From the NCBI GenBank assembly GCA_012517765.1, contig JAAYUI010000019.1, forward strand, positions 1-64,000: a DNA stretch of 64,000 bases, in the 5' to 3' direction. Origin of the DNA: Caldisericales bacterium. Its GTDB lineage: Bacteria > Caldisericota > Caldisericia > JAAYUI01. Under the pieces are notes generated by a model. That model worked only from the letters and a program-made list of their open reading frames with translations. It was not told the origin of the DNA and did not search any database. Numbering within the stretch: position 1 is the first letter of the stretch; each line of letters opens with the position of its first letter. Below are positions 27,386-34,891 of the stretch, in pieces. A program made the position numbers and the translations under genes.

Positions 27386-28185
27386 TGTTTCCTCCTGCCG
27401 GTTATTGCATCAGAGAGTCTTGCCCAGAAACCCCTCTTGCCAAAAGTTGGGATTGGGACCTCCCTGCCTTCAAGCCTGCTGACGATGGCTTTTATGGCCG
27501 AAGTGGCCAGTGATTTTTCGTTAAGAATTATTGGTTCTCCCTTGTTTGTCGAGACGATTACCTGCCTGTCCTCCGGGATGACACCCAAAAGTCTGACAGC
27601 GAGTATATCAAGCACGTCCTCGACACTCATCATTTCTCCGGAGGAAACCATTTCTGGTTTGATCCTGTTTACGACAAGCGATATGTCATTCACCCCTGCT
27701 GATTCCAAAAGGCCTATGACCCTGTCTGCGTCCCTTACCGATGAGACCTCGGGTGTCACGACAACAACCGCCTCGTCCGCAGAATTGACCGCATTATTGA
27801 ATCCATGCTCGATGCCTGCAGGACAATCCAGGATTACATAGTCAAATGCACCTTTGAGCGCTGTTACAATCTGCTTCAGCTGGTCATTGGATATGTCTTC
27901 TTTTCTTCTGGTCTGGGCGGCAGGCAGCAAGAAGAGGCTGGAGCCAAGCCTTTTGTCTTTGACAAGGGCCTGCTGAAGTTCACAGGTTCCCTCTGCGACA
28001 TTTACAACATCATAGACAACCCTGTTTTCAAGACCCAGTATGACATCAAGATTTCTAAGACCTATGTCCGTATCAACCAGGACGACTTTTTTCCCTTCAA
28101 GCGACAGCCCATACCCAAGGTTTGCGGTCAGCGTTGTTTTCCCAACGCCTCCCTTTCCTGAAGTAACAACGATAGATCTTCCCAT
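27382..28185 (-). CDS. minD: Septum site-determining ATPase MinD
   Basis: MinD is a deviant Walker A ATPase that binds the membrane and recruits MinC and MinE. The 267 residues show SGKGGVGKTTLTANLG (Walker A), VDTDIGLRNLDVILGLENR, the switch region ILDCPAGIEHGF and a C-terminal amphipathic end (GFWARLSDAITGRRK) for membrane binding. The ATG at 28185 is preferred. The in-frame TTG at 28224 coincides with a TTGACA -35 box. The -10 ends 11 bases upstream of the ATG, so the leader is very short. Confidence 0.96.
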   Translation of the reverse strand: MGRSIVVTSGKGGVGKTTLTANLGYGLSLEGKKVVLVDTDIGLRNLDVILGLENRVVYDVVNVAEGTCELQQALVKDKRLGSSLFLLPAAQTRRKEDISNDQLKQIVTALKGAFDYVILDCPAGIEHGFNNAVNSADEAVVVVTPEVSSVRDADRVIGLLESAGVNDISLVVNRIKPEMVSSGEMMSVEDVLDILAVRLLGVIPEDRQVIVSTNKGEPIILNEKSLATSAIKAIVSRLEGREVPIPTFGKRGFWARLSDAITGRRKQ

Positions 28186-28196
28186 ATTGTTACAAG

Positions 28197-28224
28197 ATTG
28201 TAAGTATGGATGCGCTTTTGTCAA
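28197..28224 (-). promoter_or_regulatory. minD promoter, very short leader
   Basis: On the minus strand: TTGACA (28224-28219), 16-base spacer, TACAAT (28202-28197), eleven bases to the ATG at 28185. No Shine-Dalgarno is visible. Confidence 0.6.
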
Positions 28225-28260
28225 CGTTTTGGCAAAATCGGACGCTAATAATCGTGGTAC

Positions 28261-28288
28261 TTGAAGCGTTTTGATGTTGAAGTAAACT
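28261..28288 (+). promoter_or_regulatory. gpmI promoter, leaderless
   Basis: TTGAAG (28261-28266), 16-base spacer, TAAACT (28283-28288), then exactly seven bases to the GTG start at 28296. Confidence 0.5.
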
Positions 28289-28295
28289 TGATTGC

Positions 28296-29849
28296 GTGAA
28301 AACAGGCAACAAAGTTTTACTTCTTATACTGGATGGTTTCGGGGTGGCACCACCTGGCCCAGGAAATGCCATTACTCTGGCCGGAACACACAACATTGAC
28401 GAGCTCCAGAGAAAATATCCGCACACACTCCTTGAGGCATCAGGACTGGCCGTTGGACTCCCAAAGGGACAAATGGGGAATTCGGAAGTCGGGCACCTCA
28501 ATCTTGGCGCAGGAAGGATCGTTTACCAGAAACTGACGCTAATCAATAAATCCATTGAAGATGGAACATTCCAGAAAAATCCGACATTGCTGAAAGCAAT
28601 AGAGGATGGCAAAAAAGGCAAACTCCATCTGGCAGGGTTGTGTTCCGATGGTGGTGTCCATTCGGTTCTGGAGCACCTCTACGAAATAGTCAAAACAGCA
28701 AAATCATGCGGGGTTGAAAACGTATTTGTGCATGCCTTTCTTGATGGAAGGGATACACCACCACAATCTGCCAAAAAATATATCGCCGAAATTGAGGGCA
28801 AACTGAAAGAAATAGGCTGTGGAAAAATAGCAACCGTTCAGGGAAGGTATTTCAGCATGGACAGGGACAACCGCTGGGACAGGGTAAAAATAGCCTACGA
28901 TTGCCTGACAGCTGGAAAAGGAAGACATGCCAGATCAGCAATTGAAGCCGTTGACCAGGCCTATCTGCTGGGCGAAACTGATGAATTTGTAACACCTACG
29001 ATCATAATGGATGGTGACAAACCACTGGCACTGGTTGAAGATGGCGACTCATTCATACACTTCAATTACAGGCCCGACAGGGCGAGAGAGCTAACAAGGG
29101 CACTCACAGAAAAAGATTTTACAGATTTTGAGAGGGACAGATTCCCAAAGATACACTACACATGTTTTGCAATGTACGATGAAACATTTACTCTTCCAAT
29201 AATTTTTACAGAAGAGCTCCTTAAACAGGACATCGAAACAACTCTTGGCAAAATTGTTTCTGATGCAGGGCTTTCCCAGCTGCGCATCGCCGAAACTGAA
29301 AAATACGCCCATGTGACATACTTTCTCAATGGTGGCAGGGAGGAGACATACAAGGGCGAAGACAGGATTCTTGTGCCATCCCCAAAGGTTCCCACTTACG
29401 ATCTACAGCCGGAAATGTCATGCCCGCAAGTTGAAGAAAAACTTGTGGAAGACATCAAAACCGAAAAACACAGCTTCATTGTCTGCAACCTGGCAAACCC
29501 TGACATGGTCGGCCACACTGGCAACATTGACGCAACAATCAAAGCCATAAAACAGGTTGACGAATCAACCGGAAAGATAGTCAATGCGGCGCATGAGCAT
29601 GGTTATGATGTTGTGATTATATCGGATCATGGCAATGCAGAGCAGTTACTCGACGAGAATGGAAACAAGGAGACTGCCCATTCGACAAATCTTGTGCCCT
29701 GCATCTTTATTCCGAGTGAGGGCAGGAAACCATGGGAGTTTGGTGAAGGTGGGAGTCTGTCAGACGTTACAGGGCTGGTCCTCTATCTACTCCAACTCAA
29801 GCCACATCCTTCGATGAAGAGGTCTGTCCTTGTTCCGGATACATTTTAA
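28296..29849 (+). CDS. gpmI: 2,3-bisphosphoglycerate-independent phosphoglycerate mutase
   Basis: GpmI interconverts 3- and 2-phosphoglycerate in glycolysis using manganese. The 517 residues have the N-terminal metal region VLLLILDGFG, the nucleophile serine in MGNSEVGHLNLGAGRIV, the phosphate-binding FVHAFLDGRDTPP and GRYFSMDRDNRWDR, NYRPDRARELTRAL, and the C-terminal metal ligands in NLANPDMVGHTGN and VIISDHGNAEQ. The start is GTG at 28296, set by the leaderless promoter. It is a single-gene unit before the membrane-protein cluster. Confidence 0.97.
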   Translation: MKTGNKVLLLILDGFGVAPPGPGNAITLAGTHNIDELQRKYPHTLLEASGLAVGLPKGQMGNSEVGHLNLGAGRIVYQKLTLINKSIEDGTFQKNPTLLKAIEDGKKGKLHLAGLCSDGGVHSVLEHLYEIVKTAKSCGVENVFVHAFLDGRDTPPQSAKKYIAEIEGKLKEIGCGKIATVQGRYFSMDRDNRWDRVKIAYDCLTAGKGRHARSAIEAVDQAYLLGETDEFVTPTIIMDGDKPLALVEDGDSFIHFNYRPDRARELTRALTEKDFTDFERDRFPKIHYTCFAMYDETFTLPIIFTEELLKQDIETTLGKIVSDAGLSQLRIAETEKYAHVTYFLNGGREETYKGEDRILVPSPKVPTYDLQPEMSCPQVEEKLVEDIKTEKHSFIVCNLANPDMVGHTGNIDATIKAIKQVDESTGKIVNAAHEHGYDVVIISDHGNAEQLLDENGNKETAHSTNLVPCIFIPSEGRKPWEFGEGGSLSDVTGLVLYLLQLKPHPSMKRSVLVPDTF

Positions 29850-29863
29850 TTTGGAAATGGCAA

Positions 29864-29872
29864 TGATATAAT
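29864..29872 (+). promoter_or_regulatory. Extended -10 promoter of the membrane-protein pair
   Basis: TGA-TATAAT (29864-29872) is an extended -10 element. Seven bases separate it from an ATG at 29880. No good -35 is visible, which is common with extended -10 promoters. Confidence 0.45.
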
Positions 29873-29879
29873 GGTAAAG

Positions 29880-30764
29880 ATGAGAAGGAAGTTCTGGAAA
29901 AATACTTTTCTGGCAATAAAAGCTAATTATATAAGCATGATTGGTTTTGGAACCATTTACAGACTTGCTCCACTTGTTGCTTTTGCCCTGTTGTGCATTT
30001 CACTTTCAGCAATCCCGGGGAGCAGCGATCTCCCGGCAATTTCACAAGAAATCCTTTCAAAGCCAACTTTCCTGGAAACATCTGGCCACCTGGCAAAACT
30101 TGTTTACATTTTTCCGGATTCCACAATGAAATGGGTGACAATAGCTTCTGGTGTTGCAGTAAATTTCCTGGCTACCGGTCTCCTTCAGGCGGGGATCCTG
30201 AATTTCATTCTTGGCGGGTTCACATGTGTTGACCTTAGCCAGGAGTTTGCAAGCGGGATAGCAAAAAAGGGGATCAGGATGGTTGGCTATCAGACCCAGG
30301 TTTTCCCGATCATACTTGCAATCCAGGGCATAGCGGCAACGTTTTCGCTTCTTTTGCCACTGGTGGCAAAATCCGGATCGCCATGGGCAGTTTTTTTGTT
30401 TGAAATGATTATTTTTGCTGTGGTTTGTATCATCAGAACACCTCTTCTCCTTGCTCCCTTTTACTACTTCAAGGGGCAGTCTTTCACGGAGTCAATTCTG
30501 GCATCGGCAAGACTGGTCTGGCCATGGTATGCCGAACTTCTCCTTGTACATTTAATACTCGGTTTTCTCTGCGGGCTTCTCGGTGTAATTGTTTCACTTG
30601 CACCTCAGCAGTTTGGTCTGGAAAAGATTTTGTCAATTTTTCTAAGTCTTGTGACATGGTCGGCTTTCACATTCTCGCTTGTTGCGACAGCCTCAGCATT
30701 TAAAATAATTTCAGAGGAGCAACCTGCGGAAAACGCCGCCTTGCAATTGAAAGGAGTATCATGA
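29880..30764 (+). CDS. Polytopic membrane protein of a locally repeated family (copy A)
   Basis: A 294-residue protein with about six membrane helices and short loops; no catalytic motif is visible. The start is set at ATG 29880 because a TATAAT box ends seven bases before it; the ATG at 29871 overlaps that box. Before helix 5 it has SFTESILASARLVWPWYAE, matching a motif shared by the three other membrane proteins nearby (roughly SLxxSxxxxxxxFW). Such a motif is known from small bacterial integral membrane families of the DUF975 or YciC sort, but I cannot name the family with confidence. It overlaps the next gene as ATGA. Confidence 0.75.
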   Translation: MRRKFWKNTFLAIKANYISMIGFGTIYRLAPLVAFALLCISLSAIPGSSDLPAISQEILSKPTFLETSGHLAKLVYIFPDSTMKWVTIASGVAVNFLATGLLQAGILNFILGGFTCVDLSQEFASGIAKKGIRMVGYQTQVFPIILAIQGIAATFSLLLPLVAKSGSPWAVFLFEMIIFAVVCIIRTPLLLAPFYYFKGQSFTESILASARLVWPWYAELLLVHLILGFLCGLLGVIVSLAPQQFGLEKILSIFLSLVTWSAFTFSLVATASAFKIISEEQPAENAALQLKGVS

Positions 30765-31645
30765 ACAATTTTTGGACCAGAACATGGCAGAAAATGCTAA
30801 GGCATGTGGCAGGGCTTCTTGGTGTTGGTGCTGCATTTGTGATCTCGATCTATTTCTCGCTCTTCCTGTCTGAAATAATAATGGCCCTCTCCTTCAAAAA
30901 CCCTCCGAGTTTGACCAAAAGCATCCTTTCATTCATCCACTGGCCAACTGTTCCAAATATCATTACGGTGGCACTGTTCCTGGTCTTCTGGATGTTCATT
31001 GCGGCACCAGCTCTTGCCGGCGCATACAGGTTCCTCATAGGAACAGTAGATCCAAAACATATCGCACAAAGAACGTTTATCAACGGAATAGTTTTCTATA
31101 CAAAAAGAATGCTTTCCTACACAAGTTTTCTTGTTCTTCTCTTTTCGCTTTTCCTTGGAGCAATGTACGGGTTGCAGGTAATCATGGAAGCAATATTTTT
31201 GCCACAAGTCGTCATCAACTGGTCATACCTTGTAATGCTCGTACTGGCATATATGGTTTTGACAAAATTCTCATATGCACCTGTGTTGATTATCTCTGGA
31301 GAAGGCATTTTCGTGGCACTAAAAAACTCATGGGTGGCAACATCCAGAAGGTTCTGGGCAATCTTTGGAATAAGGTCCCTCATACTTTTCATTTCAATCT
31401 TTCCGGTACTGCTTGCCTACTTTACAAATTTCACCGTTACACCTTCCATGAGCCTCTGGCCATATTTCTTCCTGATGTCCCTCGGATTTGAGGAATTTGT
31501 AATGATCAGGGGCCTCCAGGAGTGGGAAGAGGAGCGTAATTTGCCAATCATTTCCCCAAAGTTTTTCGACAGGGACCTTAAGGAGCTTGAGGTATATATC
31601 AAACAGCACGATTTCGATTACGAAATCAAGAACATGGAATTCTAG
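30761..31645 (+). CDS. Polytopic membrane protein of a locally repeated family (copy B)
   Basis: A 294-residue protein with about six membrane helices, cotranslated with copy A through an ATGA overlap. The shared motif before helix 5 is FVALKNSWVATSRRFWAIFG. The C-terminal 40 residues are charged and cytoplasmic-looking (DRDLKELEVYIKQHDFDYEI). No enzyme motif, no signal peptide beyond the first helix. Its stop overlaps the stop of the alpha/beta hydrolase on the other strand by four bases. Pairwise arrangement suggests a heteromeric membrane complex, which is inference. Confidence 0.75.
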   Translation: MNNFWTRTWQKMLRHVAGLLGVGAAFVISIYFSLFLSEIIMALSFKNPPSLTKSILSFIHWPTVPNIITVALFLVFWMFIAAPALAGAYRFLIGTVDPKHIAQRTFINGIVFYTKRMLSYTSFLVLLFSLFLGAMYGLQVIMEAIFLPQVVINWSYLVMLVLAYMVLTKFSYAPVLIISGEGIFVALKNSWVATSRRFWAIFGIRSLILFISIFPVLLAYFTNFTVTPSMSLWPYFFLMSLGFEEFVMIRGLQEWEEERNLPIISPKFFDRDLKELEVYIKQHDFDYEIKNMEF

Positions 31646-32352
31646 AGAACAAGAAACTCCCTTATTCTGGTTTCCACATCAGGCCACCTTTTAACAGCAA
31701 CATGGTGGCCTGATTCATTGTCAATATACAGATCAGCGCAATGTTTGTTTGCAAACAGCCTGAGCTTTCCCTCAGGAACAACCCTGTCATGTTTGCCTCC
31801 AATAACAAGCAATCTCGGCAGGCAACAAGGTTTTATATCAAAAGCATTGAACCTTTTTAAGGCAACAATGGCGTCAAGCATTTTGTGCTTTGGCATTGAG
31901 GCCATTATCTTCCTGGACAAGTCACCAAGGTCCGGATCATATTTGACAATCTTTCCTGAAACTGAATTTGCAAGAACACTCACCGGAGTAAAAAGCACTT
32001 TCATGAATGTTGGCAGGAAACTGCCTTCCAGACCAAGGCTTGGAGTAACAAGTACAAGCTTTCTGCATGACAACTTCTGGGAAAGCACCATGGCAACGGC
32101 ACCACCAAGTGACTCCCCAATCAGGATAATTTCATCCCTTACAACATTTTTTAATGACCCAAACAGTTTATCTGAATAATCCTCCACGCTTTTTCCGCAA
32201 TCCAGACCTGAATCAGGTGAATATGGCAGGTCTGGGATAATTAAAGCATAGTCCCTGGAGAATGAATTCCTGTATCTCTCCATCCACCTGGAGCTTGTTC
32301 CAAGCCCGTGCAGTACGACAAGACAAGATTTATGGTTGATTTTGTTGTCCAT
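31642..32352 (-). CDS. Alpha/beta hydrolase
   Basis: A 236-residue alpha/beta-hydrolase fold protein, probably an esterase or thioesterase acting on a small or lipid substrate that I cannot name. The catalytic triad is visible: Ser in LIGESLGGAVAMVL, Asp in VIGGKHDRVVP and His in NESGHHVAVKRWP; the oxyanion segment is VVLHGLGTSSRWM. The ATG at 32352 is chosen over the TTG at 32358. It lies only 18 bases after tRNA-Leu on the same strand with no promoter or Shine-Dalgarno between, so it may be transcribed from the tRNA promoter. Confidence 0.85.
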   Translation of the reverse strand: MDNKINHKSCLVVLHGLGTSSRWMERYRNSFSRDYALIIPDLPYSPDSGLDCGKSVEDYSDKLFGSLKNVVRDEIILIGESLGGAVAMVLSQKLSCRKLVLVTPSLGLEGSFLPTFMKVLFTPVSVLANSVSGKIVKYDPDLGDLSRKIMASMPKHKMLDAIVALKRFNAFDIKPCCLPRLLVIGGKHDRVVPEGKLRLFANKHCADLYIDNESGHHVAVKRWPDVETRIREFLVL

Positions 32353-32370
32353 TTGCAAGAGTCAAAAAAC

Positions 32371-32453
32371 TGCCGGAGGCCGGACTTGAACCGGCACAGT
32401 GTCACCACCGCAGGATTTTAAGTCCCGTGCGTCTACCATTTCGCCACTCCGGC
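32371..32453 (-). tRNA. tRNA-Leu (anticodon TAA)
   Basis: The reverse complement folds as a class II tRNA: acceptor stem GCCGGAG with CTCCGGC, D arm, anticodon loop CTTAAAA (anticodon TAA), a long variable arm, and T arm GCCGGTTCAAGTCCGGC. The discriminator is A, as expected for leucine. The 3' CCA is not encoded; the next bases are GTTTTTTG. Confidence 0.96.
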
Positions 32454-32464
32454 ATGCTTTATAA

Positions 32465-32523
32465 ATTATTGTATAAAAAGATTCCGCGTCAAGCGTTGAC
32501 TGCGCGTATGTCTTTACTATACT
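32465..32523. promoter_or_regulatory. Divergent promoters with abutting -35 boxes (tRNA-Leu and membrane protein C)
   Basis: Plus strand: TTGACT (32496-32501), 16-base spacer, TATACT (32518-32523), seven bases to the ATG at 32531, so leaderless. Minus strand: TTGACG (32492-32487), 16-base spacer, AATAAT (32470-32465), about 11 bases to the tRNA-Leu 5' end. Only three bases separate the two -35 boxes, so polymerase cannot occupy both at once. Confidence 0.6.
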
Positions 32524-32530
32524 TGCTTTC

Positions 32531-33334
32531 ATGACCACACTGAAAAATACTCTTGCCACCTTTGCAAAAATCACAAAAAAACACATTGCCGATTTTGCCA
32601 TAGCAGCAATAATTTATGCGGCACTACTTGTAATACTTAGCATTCCAGTAATGGTCATAACTGGCCAGATAGCACCTCCTGCAGACTCGATATCGTCAAT
32701 ACTTGAAAGGGGGATCGAAAAACTGCAGTCAGGTTATACCCTTGCAAAATCATTGTCCCCGGAAGAAATCAGGATTCTTTCTCTTTCTGCCTCAATATAT
32801 TTTGTGGGAGCAACACTTGTCAAATCCTTCTTTCTTGGCGGTTTCATAAACATGGCTGTATCCGGAGGGACAATCAGGGAAAGGCTTTCAGTTTTCTTTT
32901 CGAAAGGCCTTGCATTAACACCGAGAATGGTTTCCATGTCACTTTTGCTTGCCGCATTCATTGTCTTTATAATAATGGCTGGCGCTATTGTCGGACTGAT
33001 CGTTTACCCGGCCGCCGTTCTTTTTGTCTTGGCGTCAGGCTTTATTGCAGTATTCTTTGCTATCAGGCTCCAGCTGGCACCATTTGGTTTTGCGCTGACA
33101 AAAAAACCGGTCATGGAAACACTTGTTTCATCATACGAAACATCAGCGCCGTTTTTCTGGGTGATAGCTGGAATTTCCTTTGTGGTTTACATTGCTTTCT
33201 GGGCCATGTCCAACCTTGCTGGCAGAATCATCGGGCTGACCGAGCTGATAATGTCAATAGAAACTATCGTGACACTGATGCTTTTGCTTCCAGTCTACAC
33301 CGAAGCAACAAACAGGAAGATGGAAAATGCTTGA
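32531..33334 (+). CDS. Polytopic membrane protein of a locally repeated family (copy C)
   Basis: A 267-residue protein with five to six membrane helices. The motif before helix 5 is PVMETLVSSYETSAPFFWVI, comparable to copies A, B and D. The promoter puts transcription start at about the ATG, so the message is leaderless. It overlaps copy D by eight bases. I see no enzymatic or transporter signature; the sequence between helices is short and weakly charged. Confidence 0.75.
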   Translation: MTTLKNTLATFAKITKKHIADFAIAAIIYAALLVILSIPVMVITGQIAPPADSISSILERGIEKLQSGYTLAKSLSPEEIRILSLSASIYFVGATLVKSFFLGGFINMAVSGGTIRERLSVFFSKGLALTPRMVSMSLLLAAFIVFIIMAGAIVGLIVYPAAVLFVLASGFIAVFFAIRLQLAPFGFALTKKPVMETLVSSYETSAPFFWVIAGISFVVYIAFWAMSNLAGRIIGLTELIMSIETIVTLMLLLPVYTEATNRKMENA

Positions 33335-34214
33335 GAAAATAGGTAAAGTTTTTGGCAAACTGGACCAAATACTGCGCACATCAACAATAAAACTTGCCGT
33401 CCTGTTGTTCTTCATGACTGCGTGTGCTTATACGATAAACCAGCTCCTACCGAGGCTCTCTTCACTCATTGCAGGAAATGGCTGGTCATTGCAGGGCGCA
33501 CCAAGCCAAGAATGGTCACAAATAATAGAAAGAATAACCCAAAGGGGGCTCTCCGAAATATCAAGGATCGGGGAGAGTGTGGTGGCAATAAAAGGTTTGA
33601 ATGCACTGATAGAGTTCCTTGTGTATGTACTCCTCCTGTCGGCCCTTGCCGGCATGGCAGCTTTTTTTGTTTTGGAAACCGGAAGAAAAGGAAGGCCCCA
33701 GCTGTCATCAATACTTAATGGATTCAGGGCAATTGCCAGGTATGCCGGCGGACTTTCAATCAATTTGATGGTTTTGTCGCTGGCAGGCCTTGTGGGCCTC
33801 ATAATGACAATTCTTGAGGCAACACCAACAATCATACACGATTCCCCATCCTATGTCGGGTGGTCGTTCGCAGTTTCAGCGTCTGTGATTGCCCTGTCAG
33901 TCCTTTTTGTGAGATTGGCGTACCTTCCATATATCAGGTGCGAATCCTCCGAGTCGCTGACCGATTCCCTCAAATACGCAATGCACCTGACAAGGGGCAA
34001 TTTCTGGCTTGTTGTTTCAGTTATGACACCGGTTGTTTCTGGTGCCATGCTGCTGTCAAGGATAACAAGGAACATCCCCGTAATCGCAACGCTTGGCCAG
34101 CAAGGCGGTATCCTGGGCATCGTTATCGTTGATGTTGCGATGTATATGATCCTCTCAAGCAAGGAAAGCGCAAAAGCGCAAAAAGACGGAGTTGATGTTG
34201 AAAGGCTTGGGTGA
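33327..34214 (+). CDS. Polytopic membrane protein of a locally repeated family (copy D)
   Basis: A 295-residue protein with about six membrane helices, coupled to copy C by an eight-base overlap. The shared motif is SLTDSLKYAMHLTRGNFWLV, the copy closest to the general form of this motif. An extracytoplasmic loop of about 50 residues between helices 1 and 2 is predicted from the sequence. The gene ends 10 bases before the 3' end of tRNA-Cys on the opposite strand, with no terminator between. Confidence 0.75.
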   Translation: MLEKIGKVFGKLDQILRTSTIKLAVLLFFMTACAYTINQLLPRLSSLIAGNGWSLQGAPSQEWSQIIERITQRGLSEISRIGESVVAIKGLNALIEFLVYVLLLSALAGMAAFFVLETGRKGRPQLSSILNGFRAIARYAGGLSINLMVLSLAGLVGLIMTILEATPTIIHDSPSYVGWSFAVSASVIALSVLFVRLAYLPYIRCESSESLTDSLKYAMHLTRGNFWLVVSVMTPVVSGAMLLSRITRNIPVIATLGQQGGILGIVIVDVAMYMILSSKESAKAQKDGVDVERLG

Positions 34215-34224
34215 TTTTTCTGAC

Positions 34225-34299
34225 TGGAGGCGACGAGGGGAATCGAACCCCTGAGTAAAGGTTTTGCAGACCTTCGCCTTACCACTTGGCTACGTCGCC
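34225..34299 (-). tRNA. tRNA-Cys (anticodon GCA)
   Basis: The reverse complement gives acceptor GGCGACG with CGTCGCC, anticodon loop CTGCAAA (anticodon GCA), T arm GGGGTTCGATTCCCC, discriminator T, and an encoded CCA. Confidence 0.97.
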
Positions 34300-34309
34300 A
34301 CGCAAATTA

Positions 34310-34337
34310 TTTATAACAAAAAGATGGCCGGTGACAA
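34310..34337 (-). promoter_or_regulatory. tRNA-Cys promoter
   Basis: On the minus strand: TTGTCA (34337-34332), 16-base spacer, TATAAA (34315-34310), about 10 bases to the tRNA 5' end. Confidence 0.5.
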
Positions 34338-34374
34338 GTACTGGTCTTTAGCCTGAAGCAACAAGTAACGACAA

Positions 34375-34402
34375 AAAATAAAAAAAGGCCCTTTCGGACC
34401 TT
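34375..34402 (-). terminator. Terminator after tRNA-Gly
   Basis: Read on the minus strand, AAGGTCC-GAAA-GGGCCTT forms a seven-pair stem with a tetraloop (34402-34385), followed by a run of T. Confidence 0.7.
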
Positions 34403-34433
34403 GCCTTTTTCATCTTCAATCAATTTATGGCAC

Positions 34434-34508
34434 TGGAGCGGGAAACGGGATTTGAACCCGCGACATCCGGCTTGGGAAGCCGACGCTCTACCACTGAGCT
34501 ATTCCCGC
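34434..34508 (-). tRNA. tRNA-Gly (anticodon CCC)
   Basis: The reverse complement gives acceptor GCGGGAA with TTCCCGC, D arm TAGCTCAGTGGTAGAGC, anticodon loop TTCCCAA (anticodon CCC), T arm GCGGGTTCAAATCCCG, discriminator T, and an encoded CCA. Confidence 0.96.
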
Positions 34509-34519
34509 AACCAGTTGGG

Positions 34520-34547
34520 ATTATAAAATTTTCCAGTGCCTTGGCAA
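34520..34547 (-). promoter_or_regulatory. tRNA-Gly promoter
   Basis: On the minus strand: TTGCCA (34547-34542), 16-base spacer, consensus TATAAT (34525-34520), about 11 bases to the tRNA 5' end. Confidence 0.6.
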
Positions 34548-34563
34548 GTCATGTTCATGTAAA

Positions 34564-34659
34564 CTAGAGCTCATTCTGGTTGCACTCGTGTCCGTCTTCG
34601 CAACCGTAGCTGTTAACGATGTTTTCTATCAGCATTTCAGCAAACATAAACTGGTCCAT
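34564..34659 (-). CDS. Small ORF, 31 aa, cysteine-containing
   Basis: A 31-residue frame starting MDQFMFAEMLIENIVNS and ending with two cysteines in GCEDGHEC and a short tail. It has a near-ideal Shine-Dalgarno (AAAGGAG, about seven bases before the ATG) in an otherwise empty 380-base spacer. The first half could form an amphipathic helix; the second is acidic with a CxxxxxC pair. It resembles the size of peptide precursors or small regulatory proteins, but I recognise no family and no maturase lies next to it. The rest of 34509-34891 holds only the tRNA-Gly promoter and the promoter of the next gene. Confidence 0.5.
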   Translation of the reverse strand: MDQFMFAEMLIENIVNSYGCEDGHECNQNEL

Positions 34660-34838
34660 ATACTTTCTCCTTTCAATTTTTTAGTGGCCATACAATAGCC
34701 TTTCAATGTTAGCGGCTTGTTAGCAGGCATTTCTTTCTTTTAACCTTCCAACCGCACAAACATGACTTGTCTGGCACATATACTGATACACAGAGTTGGT
34801 GATGTGGTTTCATACCCAGCTTAACAAACTTTTACCTG

Positions 34839-34866
34839 TTGACAAAAACATCAATGCTTGTGTACC
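34839..34866 (+). promoter_or_regulatory. Promoter of the 124-aa membrane protein gene
   Basis: TTGACA (34839-34844), 16-base spacer, TGTACC (34861-34866), then a Shine-Dalgarno (AAAGGAG) before the ATG at 34892. Confidence 0.4.
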
Positions 34867-34891
34867 ATTTCCCAAAAAAGGAGATTGATAA

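Noticed and set aside
28186-28224. TTG start for minD at 28224
   Set aside because: It is the TTGACA -35 box, and the extra 13 residues are absent from MinD proteins.
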